A DNA stretch of 64,000 bases. Source: Nostoc sp. C052. GTDB taxonomy: Bacteria > Cyanobacteriota > Cyanobacteriia > Cyanobacteriales > Nostocaceae. Positions within the stretch are counted from its first letter, which is position 1, and every line of letters begins with the position of its first letter. The DNA lies in contig NZ_CP040272.1 of the NCBI RefSeq assembly GCF_013393905.1, positions 434,001-498,000 on the forward strand, written 5' to 3'. The notes beneath the pieces are model-generated. The model saw nothing but the letters and a program-made list of their open reading frames with translations, did no database searches and was not told the origin of the DNA. A program made the position numbers and the translations under genes. Positions 55,462-63,567 of the stretch are shown here, piece after piece.

Positions 55462-57555
55462 CCCACATTCCGCACCCGGAACTGTCACAAAAGAAATAGC
55501 AAAGAATTGTGGGGTTAGTTTTTGATTTAAAACCAAAATTGGAGAGATGGAAATTTAAAAATCAAACCAGAGTTTGCGAAAATAAAGAATCGGTATAAAA
55601 AATGCTGCACTAAAACGTAGAGTTACTAAACATAGAGTGAGTAACTCTTGCAAAAATTAGTAAAAGTAAAGCTTAATTAAAATAATAATCAAACTAATAA
55701 ATAGTAGCGACGACAAGTACTAGGAAAAAATTGTAATATCCATAATCTTTCATCAGAGAGGTTTGATATTTGTGAAACACTATTAACAATTAATAAATGA
55801 ATACCTTGGAAACATTGAAATATCCACCTGAGAGTGGGGCGGTCTGTTGGTTTACCTAATTGATTTTTTATTTCCTGGTTTTGAGCTAATAAAATTCCAC
55901 GTAACTGTCGTTGTCCTAAAGTATAAACCAACAAACATAACCCCATAATCATTGATAAAGCTTCAATGCGCTCCGGTGACTTAATAAATATGCTATCTGT
56001 TAAGAATAAAGGGTCTTTTAAGAAAGCAAAGCCTCTTTCACATGATTGTTGAGCTTTATATTCCTTAATCATGTCAGTGTGGCTTAATTGGGATTCATCA
56101 ATAATATTAGTTGCTAAAATAAATTTTCCCGAAGCGCGATTTTCAAGTTCAATTGCTGCTTTATCTTGCTCTAATTGCGCGGATATCTGATAGTAATATT
56201 TCCAGTCATTCTGATTGTTGTTTTTGTTTTTACCTTGAGGTTTTAACTGTTTCTTAGATATTTTAATTTCAGCCAAACAATGATATTTTAATTGCTCTGA
56301 TAGATGTAATGCAGCTTTCTTGGCATCTCGATGACAAGCAAATTCTTCATTACATAATTTTGTGAGCTTTTGATGAGCATTTATTTGGGCTTGCTGAACA
56401 CGGCGCATCAGCTGTTTAGAATCTGCTTTTTTCCGTTCTTGGCTTTCAACTATCAGCCATCTTTGCTCGATCCCGGCATAGTTACTAGACTTGACTATAT
56501 ATGAATAACCTGTTATTTCACTTTGGATTAAATCTTTGGAGTCTATTCCTAATAGTATTTGCTTGGCTAACCCCACTGTCAATGGAACTCTGCATAACCA
56601 TTTGAGGCTTTTCATCAAATTCAGGTTTTCGGCACTATATAATGCGCTGTCTGCTACCATTAACGCATCTATATCAATATTTTCTCGAAAATTCACGAGA
56701 GTTTTCGCAAAGGTTTTCGTATCTGATTGATTTCCTGACGCTGCTTTTAAAAAGATGGGAATATCCCCATCACTGCTACAAATTAACTCTAGAATAAATT
56801 GTTTTAAGTCTGGTCTATGATCTCTTGAATAACCATAAGTTATATTTATTGGTTGTGGTGCTAACTCTAGGAGCTTATCTTCATTTTCTGTGGGAGCATT
56901 TCTTTCAAAGGCTACTTCGGGTAAACCAGTTTTATATTCTCCGTGCAGATGCAATGAAGAAGAATCTAAGTGTAGCGATGATAAATCTACTCCATATTTT
57001 TTTACTGCTGCTAACGCTATTAAAGTGAAGATTCCACTTAATCCTTTTAAATATAATTGGTCTAATACTCTTCCTAGTCTGTCGTCATTTAAATGTTCTG
57101 GTAATACTCCTTCTCCTATCAAGTGTTCACAGGCATAGCTATCCATATATTTAGGAAACATATATAATGTTCCAGATACAAACCCTAACCCGTTTAGTAT
57201 CATTGCTTTGACCGCCTGACCCGCACTCACTTTAGACTGCGGGTGCTGTCCAAGTATTTTATTTATTTGGTCTACCAACCCTATTTCATCAATAATTCCT
57301 GCTACTATCCCCAGGTGATTTAAATTTTTTACTTCAATGCTCAAAGGCGAATTCATTTTCACACTATATCCCATCAACTATTTTTAGCTTTTCATGATGG
57401 AAGCTTATAGAGTGCTAATTTTATTTATTTTTTGACTTTTACCCTGATTCTGGCTATTAACTTTACTTCTGGGTTTTTCTTGTCTCAATTTCTACCAGTA
57501 GTTTTAATTTACTTACTGCTTTCTCTGTGTGCCAGTTTTAGGTGCGGAATGTGGG
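55462..57555 (-). mobile_element. IS1634-family insertion sequence (2094 bp)
   Basis: Terminal inverted repeats begin CCCACATTCCGCACC at both ends: 15 identical bases, continuing to about 28 with four mismatches. TTATAT occurs at 55456-55461 and again at 57556-57561, a 6-bp target duplication. The element carries one intact transposase gene on the minus strand. Removing it with one TTATAT copy joins the two flanking frames exactly, so the insertion is recent. Confidence 0.93.
55689..57377 (-). CDS. IS1634-family (IS4 group) transposase
   Basis: This 562-aa transposase has an N-terminal DUF4277-type region (LGIVAGIIDEIGLVDQINKI, KAMILNGLGFVSGTLYMFP). The DDE core then follows: VDLSSLHLDSSSLHLHGEY gives the first Asp, DALMVADSALYS the second, and IKEYKAQQSCERGFAFLKDP the Y-x(2)-R/C-E-x(6)-K type motif with the Glu. 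The length is typical and no frameshift or stop is seen, so the enzyme may be active. An internal Met (MNSPLSIEVKNL) seven codons in is an alternative start. It lies 178 bp from the right end of the element and 227 bp from the left. Confidence 0.93.
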   Translation of the reverse strand: MMGYSVKMNSPLSIEVKNLNHLGIVAGIIDEIGLVDQINKILGQHPQSKVSAGQAVKAMILNGLGFVSGTLYMFPKYMDSYACEHLIGEGVLPEHLNDDRLGRVLDQLYLKGLSGIFTLIALAAVKKYGVDLSSLHLDSSSLHLHGEYKTGLPEVAFERNAPTENEDKLLELAPQPINITYGYSRDHRPDLKQFILELICSSDGDIPIFLKAASGNQSDTKTFAKTLVNFRENIDIDALMVADSALYSAENLNLMKSLKWLCRVPLTVGLAKQILLGIDSKDLIQSEITGYSYIVKSSNYAGIEQRWLIVESQERKKADSKQLMRRVQQAQINAHQKLTKLCNEEFACHRDAKKAALHLSEQLKYHCLAEIKISKKQLKPQGKNKNNNQNDWKYYYQISAQLEQDKAAIELENRASGKFILATNIIDESQLSHTDMIKEYKAQQSCERGFAFLKDPLFLTDSIFIKSPERIEALSMIMGLCLLVYTLGQRQLRGILLAQNQEIKNQLGKPTDRPTLRWIFQCFQGIHLLIVNSVSQISNLSDERLWILQFFPSTCRRYYLLV

Positions 57556-58678
57556 TTATATTGCTCCTTCTTTCATTGTTCTATCAATTATCGTTAAACC
57601 ATCAAATGAATTTATTCATAAATTTATTACATTAATTAAAAGCATTCCATGCCCTCAAAATGAAATTTTAGGCTTTAGCTTTAAGCATGGAATTACTTCC
57701 TTATCTACACTTCCACCTTGGCGTGTTAGGAAGGCAGAGCTTGAGAAACTTTTCTTAGAGATAAACAGAAGTATTCTACTTATGTTTAGAAAAACTTTCG
57801 GTGTTGGTCTTTCATCTTTTGGTTATTTGCCCTGTATTGAAGTTATTAAGACAAATATTTCTTTGCGTGAAATCCCTGAAAACCAACATTTATTAAAAAC
57901 CTCTAACAAATTCAGAGCCTGCTGCAATTTTTTTGAAAGCTTAGGATATCCTTTCAAACGAAATCCAATTTATAGAGACAGTAATTGGTGGAGTTTTTAT
58001 GAAGTAGATAAAAGCGAACTGTTTTATCAAAGTTCTCACAGCTACCAAGTATTAATCAGTTTAGCCGATTATGATAAATCTAAGGATGTACCCCATAAAG
58101 ATTACTGGCAATCACCATCTAGAGTAATAGATTATACACTTCATGACTTATTGTCGCTGTTAGCCTTAGAACATTTTTATGAAGTTCTAGAGGACATAAT
58201 TATAGATTTAAAAACTGAGATAGAACCGCATTTAAGTGGTCAAATGCAAGGAAAAATTACACTTGTAAGGTTAAAATCAGCAATTTCTAAAATGGTAAAA
58301 ATTAACGGTTTTTACTTTCAACATTCAAGGATTTGGACAGGGGTAAATGAAAAAATATTTTTGAATTATTTATGTCAAGAAGCAGCAACAATGTCAAGGC
58401 AAAAATACCACGAGAATGATTCAGGACTTTTAACAGATGACATAAAGTTTCGTATTGATAGAAAGAGAAAATTCTGTGATCAGCAACTTAGCATTTTGAA
58501 GTTATCTTATGAACAGATTTTAACTTATAAAACAATGACCCTAAATTATAGGATTCAGCAAGCTACCTTCTGGCTTTCAATAGCAGTTGCTTTTCTGACT
58601 ATTGTTACTCTAATTCCAGAAGAGATTCGACAACACTTATTCACTAATATCTGGGTCTGGTTAAATAATATTCATTAA
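57556..58678 (+). pseudogene. 3' part of the gene split by the IS1634-family element
   Basis: This is the continuation of the frame starting at 55004. After removal of the element and one target copy, codon 152 (Tyr) is followed by IAPSFIVLSIIVKPSNEF and 372 residues in all, giving a protein of 524 aa. The part contains WWSFYEVDKSELFYQSSHSY, a helical charged middle, and one C-terminal membrane helix (ATFWLSIAVAFLTIVTLI) near the end. There are no frameshifts or internal stops apart from the insertion. Function is unknown; the tail anchor suggests a membrane-associated protein. Confidence 0.82.
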
Positions 58679-58870
58679 TGATAATTAAGGCAATAAAAAT
58701 ACTGAAAAATGCTACTATAATAATAGTAATATAAATTGGCACTTGCACGCTTAAAAATTGAATGCTGAAAACAAACAACAGACTATGAGCTAGTATGCTA
58801 AAAGTAGAGCGATAGCAAAATGCAAAAGTGAAAATATAATACATACATCAAGCGATCGCACTCACTCTTC
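58679..58870. other. AT-rich intergenic stretch
   Basis: No supportable gene. A hydrophobic 66-codon minus-strand frame overlaps it, but it runs into the end of the split gene and has no recognisable signature. Confidence 0.4.
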
Positions 58871-58948
58871 CACAACAGGTAATCGCTTTATTTTTGAGGT
58901 TTTCTGCAAGGCTATCACCTGCAATGCCATCATGGAATCAGCGATCGC
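58871..58948 (+). repeat. HIP1-ended dispersed repeat, copy 1
   Basis: Shares CGCTTTATTTTTGAGGTTT, then TCTGCAAGGC, and an AATCAGCGATCGC end with 61500-61570; a shorter copy lies at 60805-60846. Confidence 0.7.
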
Positions 58949-58992
58949 TTCTATATTAAATTTTATGAGAATATTCAAGTTGAAATTTTTCT

Positions 58993-59331
58993 ATGGATGC
59001 GTTAACTATCAACTTTGCTGCTGTTCTTCAAATAACAGATGAGCAATTCTTCCAGTTATGTCAGATAAATGAATTAATCAGATTTGAGCGTAATGCTGAT
59101 GGCACATTGCTACTAATGCCTTTAGTCGGAGGTTTAACCAGCAACCGCAATGCTAATTTAACTGCTCAACTTGGAGTGTGGAATCGTGATGAGTCACTAA
59201 GTATAGCTTTTGCTTCTTCGGTTGGGTTTATTTTACCAAATGGGGCAGTTCGTTCTCCTGACGCATCTTGGTTAAGACATGACAGATGGGATTCTCTTAC
59301 ACAGGAGCAAAAAGAGGGATTTCCGCCTGTA
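58993..59331 (+). pseudogene. 5' part of a Uma2-family (DUF820) gene split by the IS630-family element
   Basis: The first 113 codons of a Uma2-family restriction-endonuclease-like protein contain ITDEQFFQLCQINELIRFER, TSNRNANLTAQLGVW and SPDASWLRHDRWDSL, which carries the conserved Asp of the nuclease core. The frame then enters the IS at 59332 and stops at 59364. The remaining part is at 60503-60741. The rejoined protein would be 191 aa, the normal family size. Confidence 0.9.
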
Positions 59332-60502
59332 AGTAAGTCGGCATGGAAAAACCAAACTATGTAAAGATAAATAAATACGGAGAATATATCTACCGAGGTG
59401 ACTGAGTATGGGCGCTCGTCTAAGGGTGTTCCTAAGCTATGAGCAAGATAAAACCCTGTTAAACCTAAGAACTGCGGATGTACCACAGAAAGTTAAAGAC
59501 CGAGCAGAGGTCATTAGACTAAATGCACATGGCTGGTACGTAGAAAAAATAGCTGCTCATTTCAATTGGACTCCTCAAACGGTAAGAGAAATCTTACATA
59601 AATGGCGAAAACTTGATTTAGAAGGGCTTTGGGATAACCCAGGTAGAGGAGGCAAAACCAAGTATAGCGAAGAGGATATAGTATTTTTGGAGGAATGTCT
59701 CAAAGAAGAGCCACGTACATATAACAGTCGTCAACTAGCTCAAAAATTAGAGAGAGATCGCTCTATTAAACTGAGTCCCGACAGATTAAGACGGGTACTC
59801 AAAAAAAGGGGGTTATTTGGAAACGAGTCAGAAAGAGCCACAAAGGGAAACAAGACCCAAAAGTCCAAGAAATAAAGCAAGCAGACCTAGATATGTTAGA
59901 ACTGTCTGCTGCTAGTGGAGAAATAGACTTGAAGTATTTGGATGAATCAGGGTTTTGTGCATGGAGCGAACCGGGTTACACCTATTACTTCCGAGGTGAG
60001 CAAAAACGACTAGAACAAAGTAAACGTCGTGGTCGTAGATTAAGCATTATTGGATTTTTTCAACCAATAATCAGCTTTGTTTACGGTTTGGTTATTGGTG
60101 GTGTTGACAGAAAATCTTATATCCAGATGATGGAGCAAGAAGCGGAGTCAGCCCAAAAGATCGGGCGCATCAGAGTAATAGTGCAGGACAACGGGCCGAT
60201 ACATCGATGTCTTCAGGTGCAGCAGTTATGGTCAAAGTGGGAACAGATGGGTTTATACATCTTCTTTTTGCCCAAATATTGCTCCGAAATGAATCCGATT
60301 GAATTGGAATGGCAACACCTTAAAAAGGATGAACTAGCAGGACGAATGTTTGATGATGAGTTGGATCTTGCTTACGCAGTAATAGATGGTGTTCAAGCTA
60401 GAGGAGAAAGAGGAAATTATAGGACACAACGTATTAAATTTAACTCTAATCTCTCTGGTTAAAATTTTGTTACATACTTATAAATTTTCCCGCCGACTTA
60501 CT
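59332..60502 (+). mobile_element. IS630-family insertion sequence (1171 bp)
   Basis: Ends read AGTAAGTCGGC inwards from both sides. A TA dinucleotide lies at 59330-59331 and again at 60503-60504, the TA target duplication expected of the IS630/Tc1 group. The element carries one transposase gene in two overlapping frames. Excision with one TA rejoins the Uma2 frame (P-P-V then C-P-D-F). Confidence 0.92.
59408..60462 (+). CDS. IS630-family transposase, two frames joined by a -1 frameshift
   Basis: The first frame (59408-59875) encodes helix-turn-helix domains (WYVEKIAAHFNWTPQTVREI, YNSRQLAQKLERD). The second frame holds the DDE core: KYLDESGFCAWSEPGY with the first Asp, IVQDNGPIHRC with the second, and CSEMNPIELEWQHLKKDEL with the Glu. 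It is open upstream of its first ATG (59893), back to the A-run. A run of seven A followed by G at 59801-59808 allows a -1 shift. The joined product then reads LKKKGVIWKRVRKSHKGKQD, the usual linker of this family, so the split is probably programmed rather than a mutation. Confidence 0.88.
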
Positions 60503-60741
60503 TATGTCCTGATTTTGTTGTGGAATTGCGTTCTGATAGCGATTGTTTAATAAGGCTACAAAATAAAATGCAAGAGTACCGAGACAACGGTACTAGATTA
60601 GGTTGGTTAATTGATTTAGAAACTCGGCAAGTAGAAATTTATCGCTTTGGTAGAGATGTTGAAGTGCTGCAATCTCCCGCTAGTTTATCAGGAGAAGATG
60701 TGCTACCGGAATTTGTGCTTAATCTTAAAGATATCTGGTGA
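60503..60741 (+). pseudogene. 3' part of the split Uma2-family gene
   Basis: In frame with 58993-59331 once the IS is removed. It reads CPDFVVELRSDSDCLIRLQN, then KMQEYRDNGTRLGWLID, the conserved C-terminal half with the E-L-R-S nuclease motif, and ends in LPEFVLNLKDIW. On its own the frame starts only at an internal GTG and would lack the N-terminal half of the nuclease fold. Confidence 0.9.
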
Positions 60742-60761
60742 ATTGATTAAAATACGAAATG

Positions 60762-60846
60762 CGATGTCTACGACGGGCTACGCCTACGCAACATACACAA
60801 CAGGCGATCGCTTTATTTTTCAGGTTTTCTGCAAAGCGATCGCACT
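60762..60846. repeat. HIP1-ended dispersed repeat, copy 2
   Basis: Begins with GCGATGTCTACGACGGGCTA and continues to a palindrome-bounded unit GCGATCGCTTT ... AAAGCGATCGC (60804-60844) around TTTTTCAGGTTTTCTGC. It is related to 58871-58948 and 61472-61570. Confidence 0.7.
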
Positions 60847-60946
60847 GTTGGACAGCAAAGCATATACAGCGTTTGATTTGATGGACAAAATCTTGTCCGC
60901 TATATTTAAGGTGTACCAGTTGCTTCCTCACTCCAAGTTAATCAGC

Positions 60947-61171
60947 ATGGATATCACAGCTACTTTGAACGAAATCGCAACTCTTAGTGTTGAAGATAGA
61001 ATCCGTATTGTGCAGGCAATTTGGGATAGCATCGCAGCAGAGCAAGTTTACCCTGATTTAACCGATGCACAAAAGCAGGAACTCGATCGTCGAACTGCTG
61101 ACTATGATTCAAATCCAGATAATGTGCTGACTTGGGAGGAAATCAAAGCATCAATTAAGGGGCAGCAATGA
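60947..61171 (+). CDS. Addiction-module antitoxin (ParE-associated, short helical type)
   Basis: This 74-aa protein begins MDITATLNEIATLSVEDRIR and continues IVQAIWDSIAAEQVYPDLTD, then the helical A-Q-K-Q-E-L-D-R-R segment and NVLTWEEIKASIK. This is the pattern of the small 'addiction module' antitoxins encoded ahead of RelE/ParE toxins. A longer open frame starts upstream at 60647, but the ATG at 60947 matches the family start and the region before it is repeat DNA. Its stop overlaps the toxin start by 4 bp (ATGA). The antitoxin looks intact although its toxin is broken. Confidence 0.85.
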   Translation: MDITATLNEIATLSVEDRIRIVQAIWDSIAAEQVYPDLTDAQKQELDRRTADYDSNPDNVLTWEEIKASIKGQQ

Positions 61172-61464
61172 ATTATGTCCTGGTGTTTCGCCCAGAGGTT
61201 CGAGAATAAATCAATGATGCACACAGTTGGTACGAGAGTCAGAAACCCAGTCTGGGTGACGAGTTTTTAGACTGTGTAGACGAAACGGTGAATCGAATTT
61301 CTCAGATGCCAGAATCTTATGTAATTGTCTACGCTGATATTCGACGAGCAGTAGTGCGACGATTTACTTATGCTGTGTACTATCGGATTGTGTCGAGTCG
61401 AGTAATAGTGACAGCAATTTTTCATGGTCGCAGAGATCCAAAATCGTGGCAGACGCGAACCTAA
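61168..61464 (+). pseudogene. ParE/RelE-type toxin with an in-frame stop
   Basis: The frame from 61168 reads MNYVLVFRPEVRE, then TAA at 61207-61209. It continues INDAHSWYESQKPSLGDEF, LDCVDETVNRISQMPESY, and VRRFTYAVYYRI to TAA at 61462. This is the ParE/RelE toxin pattern, about 98 codons, with a single nonsense codon at position 14 and nothing else broken. Translation re-initiating after the stop would lack the first beta strand. The gene overlaps the antitoxin by 4 bp. Confidence 0.85.
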
Positions 61465-61471
61465 CACTATA

Positions 61472-61570
61472 TGGGCGATGTCTAACGACAAGCCGCTATG
61501 CGATACGCTTTATTTTTGAGGTTTTCTGCAAGGCGATTGCCTAAAATGACATCATACAATCAGCGATCGC
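61472..61570. repeat. HIP1-ended dispersed repeat, copy 3
   Basis: Starts with GCGATGTCTAACGACAAGCC and then matches 58871-58948 through CGCTTTATTTTTGAGGTTTT, CTGCAAGGCGAT and ATCAGCGATCGC. It directly follows the toxin pseudogene and precedes vapC. Confidence 0.7.
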
Positions 61571-61586
61571 AACATACAAAAAAGAC

Positions 61587-62030
61587 TCAAACTATGAGTG
61601 TATCCAACACTAACACTGATAACGCTGGTAAAGATGGCAACCGCGCATCATTTGTCAAGAAAAATGATGCACCTCCATGAATAGCAGTAGCCATCTGAAT
61701 AGCATCTGGGGTTCTTAAGTTATAATTTGCCCTTAATTGTGCTGCATTTTCAGCAATGTCGGGGAAAACTTCTATAGTAGTCAAACCTTGGGAATTAAAT
61801 AGAATTTCACGATATTGTTGAGCTAATGCTGTGTTTTCTTGTCGCAAGGGATAGACTAACACTTCCGTGATAGTCAAAACTGATGTTACAATGCTAAACT
61901 CACTACGAAACATCGCTTCAAAAAAAGTATCTGTAACATCCAAATAATTAGGATTTTCTTCAATAAAGTAAATCAGTGGAGCAGTATCTAAACCTATAAT
62001 TTGCCCCTGTAGCTGGACTAGCCATTCCAT
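61587..62030 (-). CDS. VapC-like PIN-domain toxin
   Basis: This 147-aa PIN-domain ribonuclease has IIGLDTAPLIYFIEENP (first Asp), VTSVLTITEVLVYPLR (Glu), NLRTPDAIQMATAI (second Asp) and FFLTNDARLPSL (third Asp region), so all acidic metal ligands are present. It should cleave RNA when not held by its antitoxin. The gene overlaps the upstream antitoxin gene by 13 bp on the same strand, the usual VapBC layout. It appears intact. Confidence 0.9.
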   Translation of the reverse strand: MEWLVQLQGQIIGLDTAPLIYFIEENPNYLDVTDTFFEAMFRSEFSIVTSVLTITEVLVYPLRQENTALAQQYREILFNSQGLTTIEVFPDIAENAAQLRANYNLRTPDAIQMATAIHGGASFFLTNDARLPSLPALSVLVLDTLIV

Positions 62031-62239
62031 GAATCACGTTCCTGATTAATGTATTCTTGAGCATCAATGCCATTCCAGATTTCTTTACCTAATCCACGTA
62101 ATTCGAGAATGCTATGCTTTTGCTTAGGTATCATCGTTACCTGTTGACGAATTAAGCTTGACAATTCTTCAATTAAGCGTATTTGCTCTTCAGGAGTTAG
62201 GCTTTGAGCTTGCAATAGTACTTCTTGATAATTAGACAT
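62018..62239 (-). CDS. VapB-type antitoxin
   Basis: This 73-aa protein has the N-terminal helix MSNYQEVLLQAQSLTPEEQI and the basic segment RLIEELSSLIRQQV, then LELRGLGKEIWNGIDAQEYI, a C-terminal toxin-binding tail typical of antitoxins paired with PIN toxins in cyanobacteria. It overlaps the toxin gene by 13 bp, implying translational coupling. It probably also represses its own promoter, located in the 62240-62330 gap (inference). Confidence 0.85.
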   Translation of the reverse strand: MSNYQEVLLQAQSLTPEEQIRLIEELSSLIRQQVTMIPKQKHSILELRGLGKEIWNGIDAQEYINQERDSWNG

Positions 62240-62337
62240 AAAATATACACTGCCATTTATCTGGACTTTAAGTCAAATATACACGCACAGACAGACTGCG
62301 TTTCTTTATTTTATAAATAAATGTAGAGTAGACAACC

Positions 62338-62535
62338 TTGTATAGAGTTCAAATTGCCCAACTACTGCTTGAAGAACCACGACACGCGCTTCGTATTGAG
62401 CTACAGAGAGAAAAAACAGATTTTTGGAATCAGCTTGAAAGGGCTAGTACTATCTCTATGAGATTGCTGCAAATGAATAATGAGGAAAGACTAGCAGAAT
62501 GGCATATATCGTGCCCAATAAATAAGTACGAATAA
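62338..62535 (+). CDS. Small uncharacterised frame, possibly a gene remnant
   Basis: A 65-codon frame with a TTG start, rich in Leu, Arg and Glu (QIAQLLLEEPRHALRIELQR). No family was recognised, and there is no clear ribosome-binding site. It sits in the gap between vapB and the RNA methyltransferase gene and could be chance or a degraded gene end. Confidence 0.22.
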   Translation: MYRVQIAQLLLEEPRHALRIELQREKTDFWNQLERASTISMRLLQMNNEERLAEWHISCPINKYE

Positions 62536-62652
62536 CTGTTCAGACTATTTACTGAAACAGCTACAATAATCTAAAGAATACTTTTTAGTAACAGGCATCA
62601 TAACAAGAATGAGCCTAAAAGTATTATCTGGTGCGATCGCAGGAGGCAAAAA

Positions 62653-63393
62653 ATGGGCTTGGCTGGATTAAGAATTGTGTTGGTAGAACCAGCTGGGCCG
62701 ATAAATATTGGCGCGATCGCCAGGGTAATGAAAAATTTCGGTCTATATAATTTAGTATTAGTGAACCCCCAATGCGATCCGCTTTCGACGGAAGCTTTGA
62801 TGATGGCTGTTCACGCTCAGGAAATTATAGAATCTGCGGTAATAGTGGCCACCTTACCAGAAGCATTGCATGGATGTGTACGGGCGATCGCTACCACTGG
62901 TCGCGTTCGTAGTTTAGAAACACCCTTAGAAAATCCCCGCACTGCACTACCCTGGTTACTGGAGGAACCAGAAAAACCCGCAGCCCTGATTTTTGGCAGA
63001 GAAGACCGAGGATTAAGCAATGAAGAATTAAATTATGCACAGAGGTTTGTTGGCATTCCCACAAGTCAAGATTATGTCGCCCTGAATTTGGCTACTGCTG
63101 TAGCAATCTGTTGTTATGAATTGTCACAATCTGCCCAGCAACTTGATACCCAAACCTTACCCGAAACGGAACTCGCAACCTTAGATGCAGTGGAAGGATA
63201 CTACCAGCAATTAGAATCACTATTACTGAAAATTGGTTATGTGTATCCCCATACAGCAGCGAGTCGCATGGGAAAATTTCGCCAACTATATAATCGCGCT
63301 CATCTGAAGACTGGGGAAGTAGCCATGCTACGAGGAATTTTGCAGCAGGTAGAATGGGCCCTGAAAAATCAGAGGGATGGTGAAAACTTGTAA
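62653..63393 (+). CDS. TrmJ/TrmH-family RNA 2'-O-methyltransferase
   Basis: This 246-aa SPOUT-class methyltransferase has the three SAM-knot motifs: VEPAGPINIGAIARVMKNFG near 12, LIFGREDRGLSNEEL near 115, and YVALNLATAVAICCYELSQ near 145. TrmJ-type enzymes methylate the 2'-OH of nucleotide 32 in tRNAs; the C-terminal extension with MGKFRQLYNRAHLKTGEVAM fits the TrmJ subgroup. AGGAGG lies a few bases before the ATG, a clear ribosome-binding site. It is followed on the same strand by the partial gene at 63568. It looks like an ordinary core gene that marks the end of the disturbed zone. Confidence 0.92.
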   Translation: MGLAGLRIVLVEPAGPINIGAIARVMKNFGLYNLVLVNPQCDPLSTEALMMAVHAQEIIESAVIVATLPEALHGCVRAIATTGRVRSLETPLENPRTALPWLLEEPEKPAALIFGREDRGLSNEELNYAQRFVGIPTSQDYVALNLATAVAICCYELSQSAQQLDTQTLPETELATLDAVEGYYQQLESLLLKIGYVYPHTAASRMGKFRQLYNRAHLKTGEVAMLRGILQQVEWALKNQRDGENL

Positions 63394-63567
63394 TTATTCG
63401 TTTAATATATACGCAATCATCCCCCCAAAATATTTAATATCGCTTAAACTAAACACAAAAATGTTACTTAGTGGCAAAGTAGAATTTGAGTATTAATATT
63501 GCTTAAAGATTAAGTTTTGGGTCAGGAGTCTGCAAGAAAACAGTCAAGTGGGTCACAAGGAGTAACT

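Noticed and set aside
55462..55525. Natural C-terminus of the 173-codon frame starting at 55004
   Set aside because: These codons are the inverted-repeat end of the IS1634-family element, not part of the original gene.
58644..58844. Hydrophobic 66-codon minus-strand frame
   Set aside because: It is AT-rich, overlaps the end of the split gene and matches nothing recognisable; hydrophobicity alone is expected from AT-rich codons.
60647..61171. 174-codon frame as one gene
   Set aside because: Its first 100 codons cover the end of the Uma2 fragment and a dispersed repeat; only the part from 60947 matches an antitoxin.
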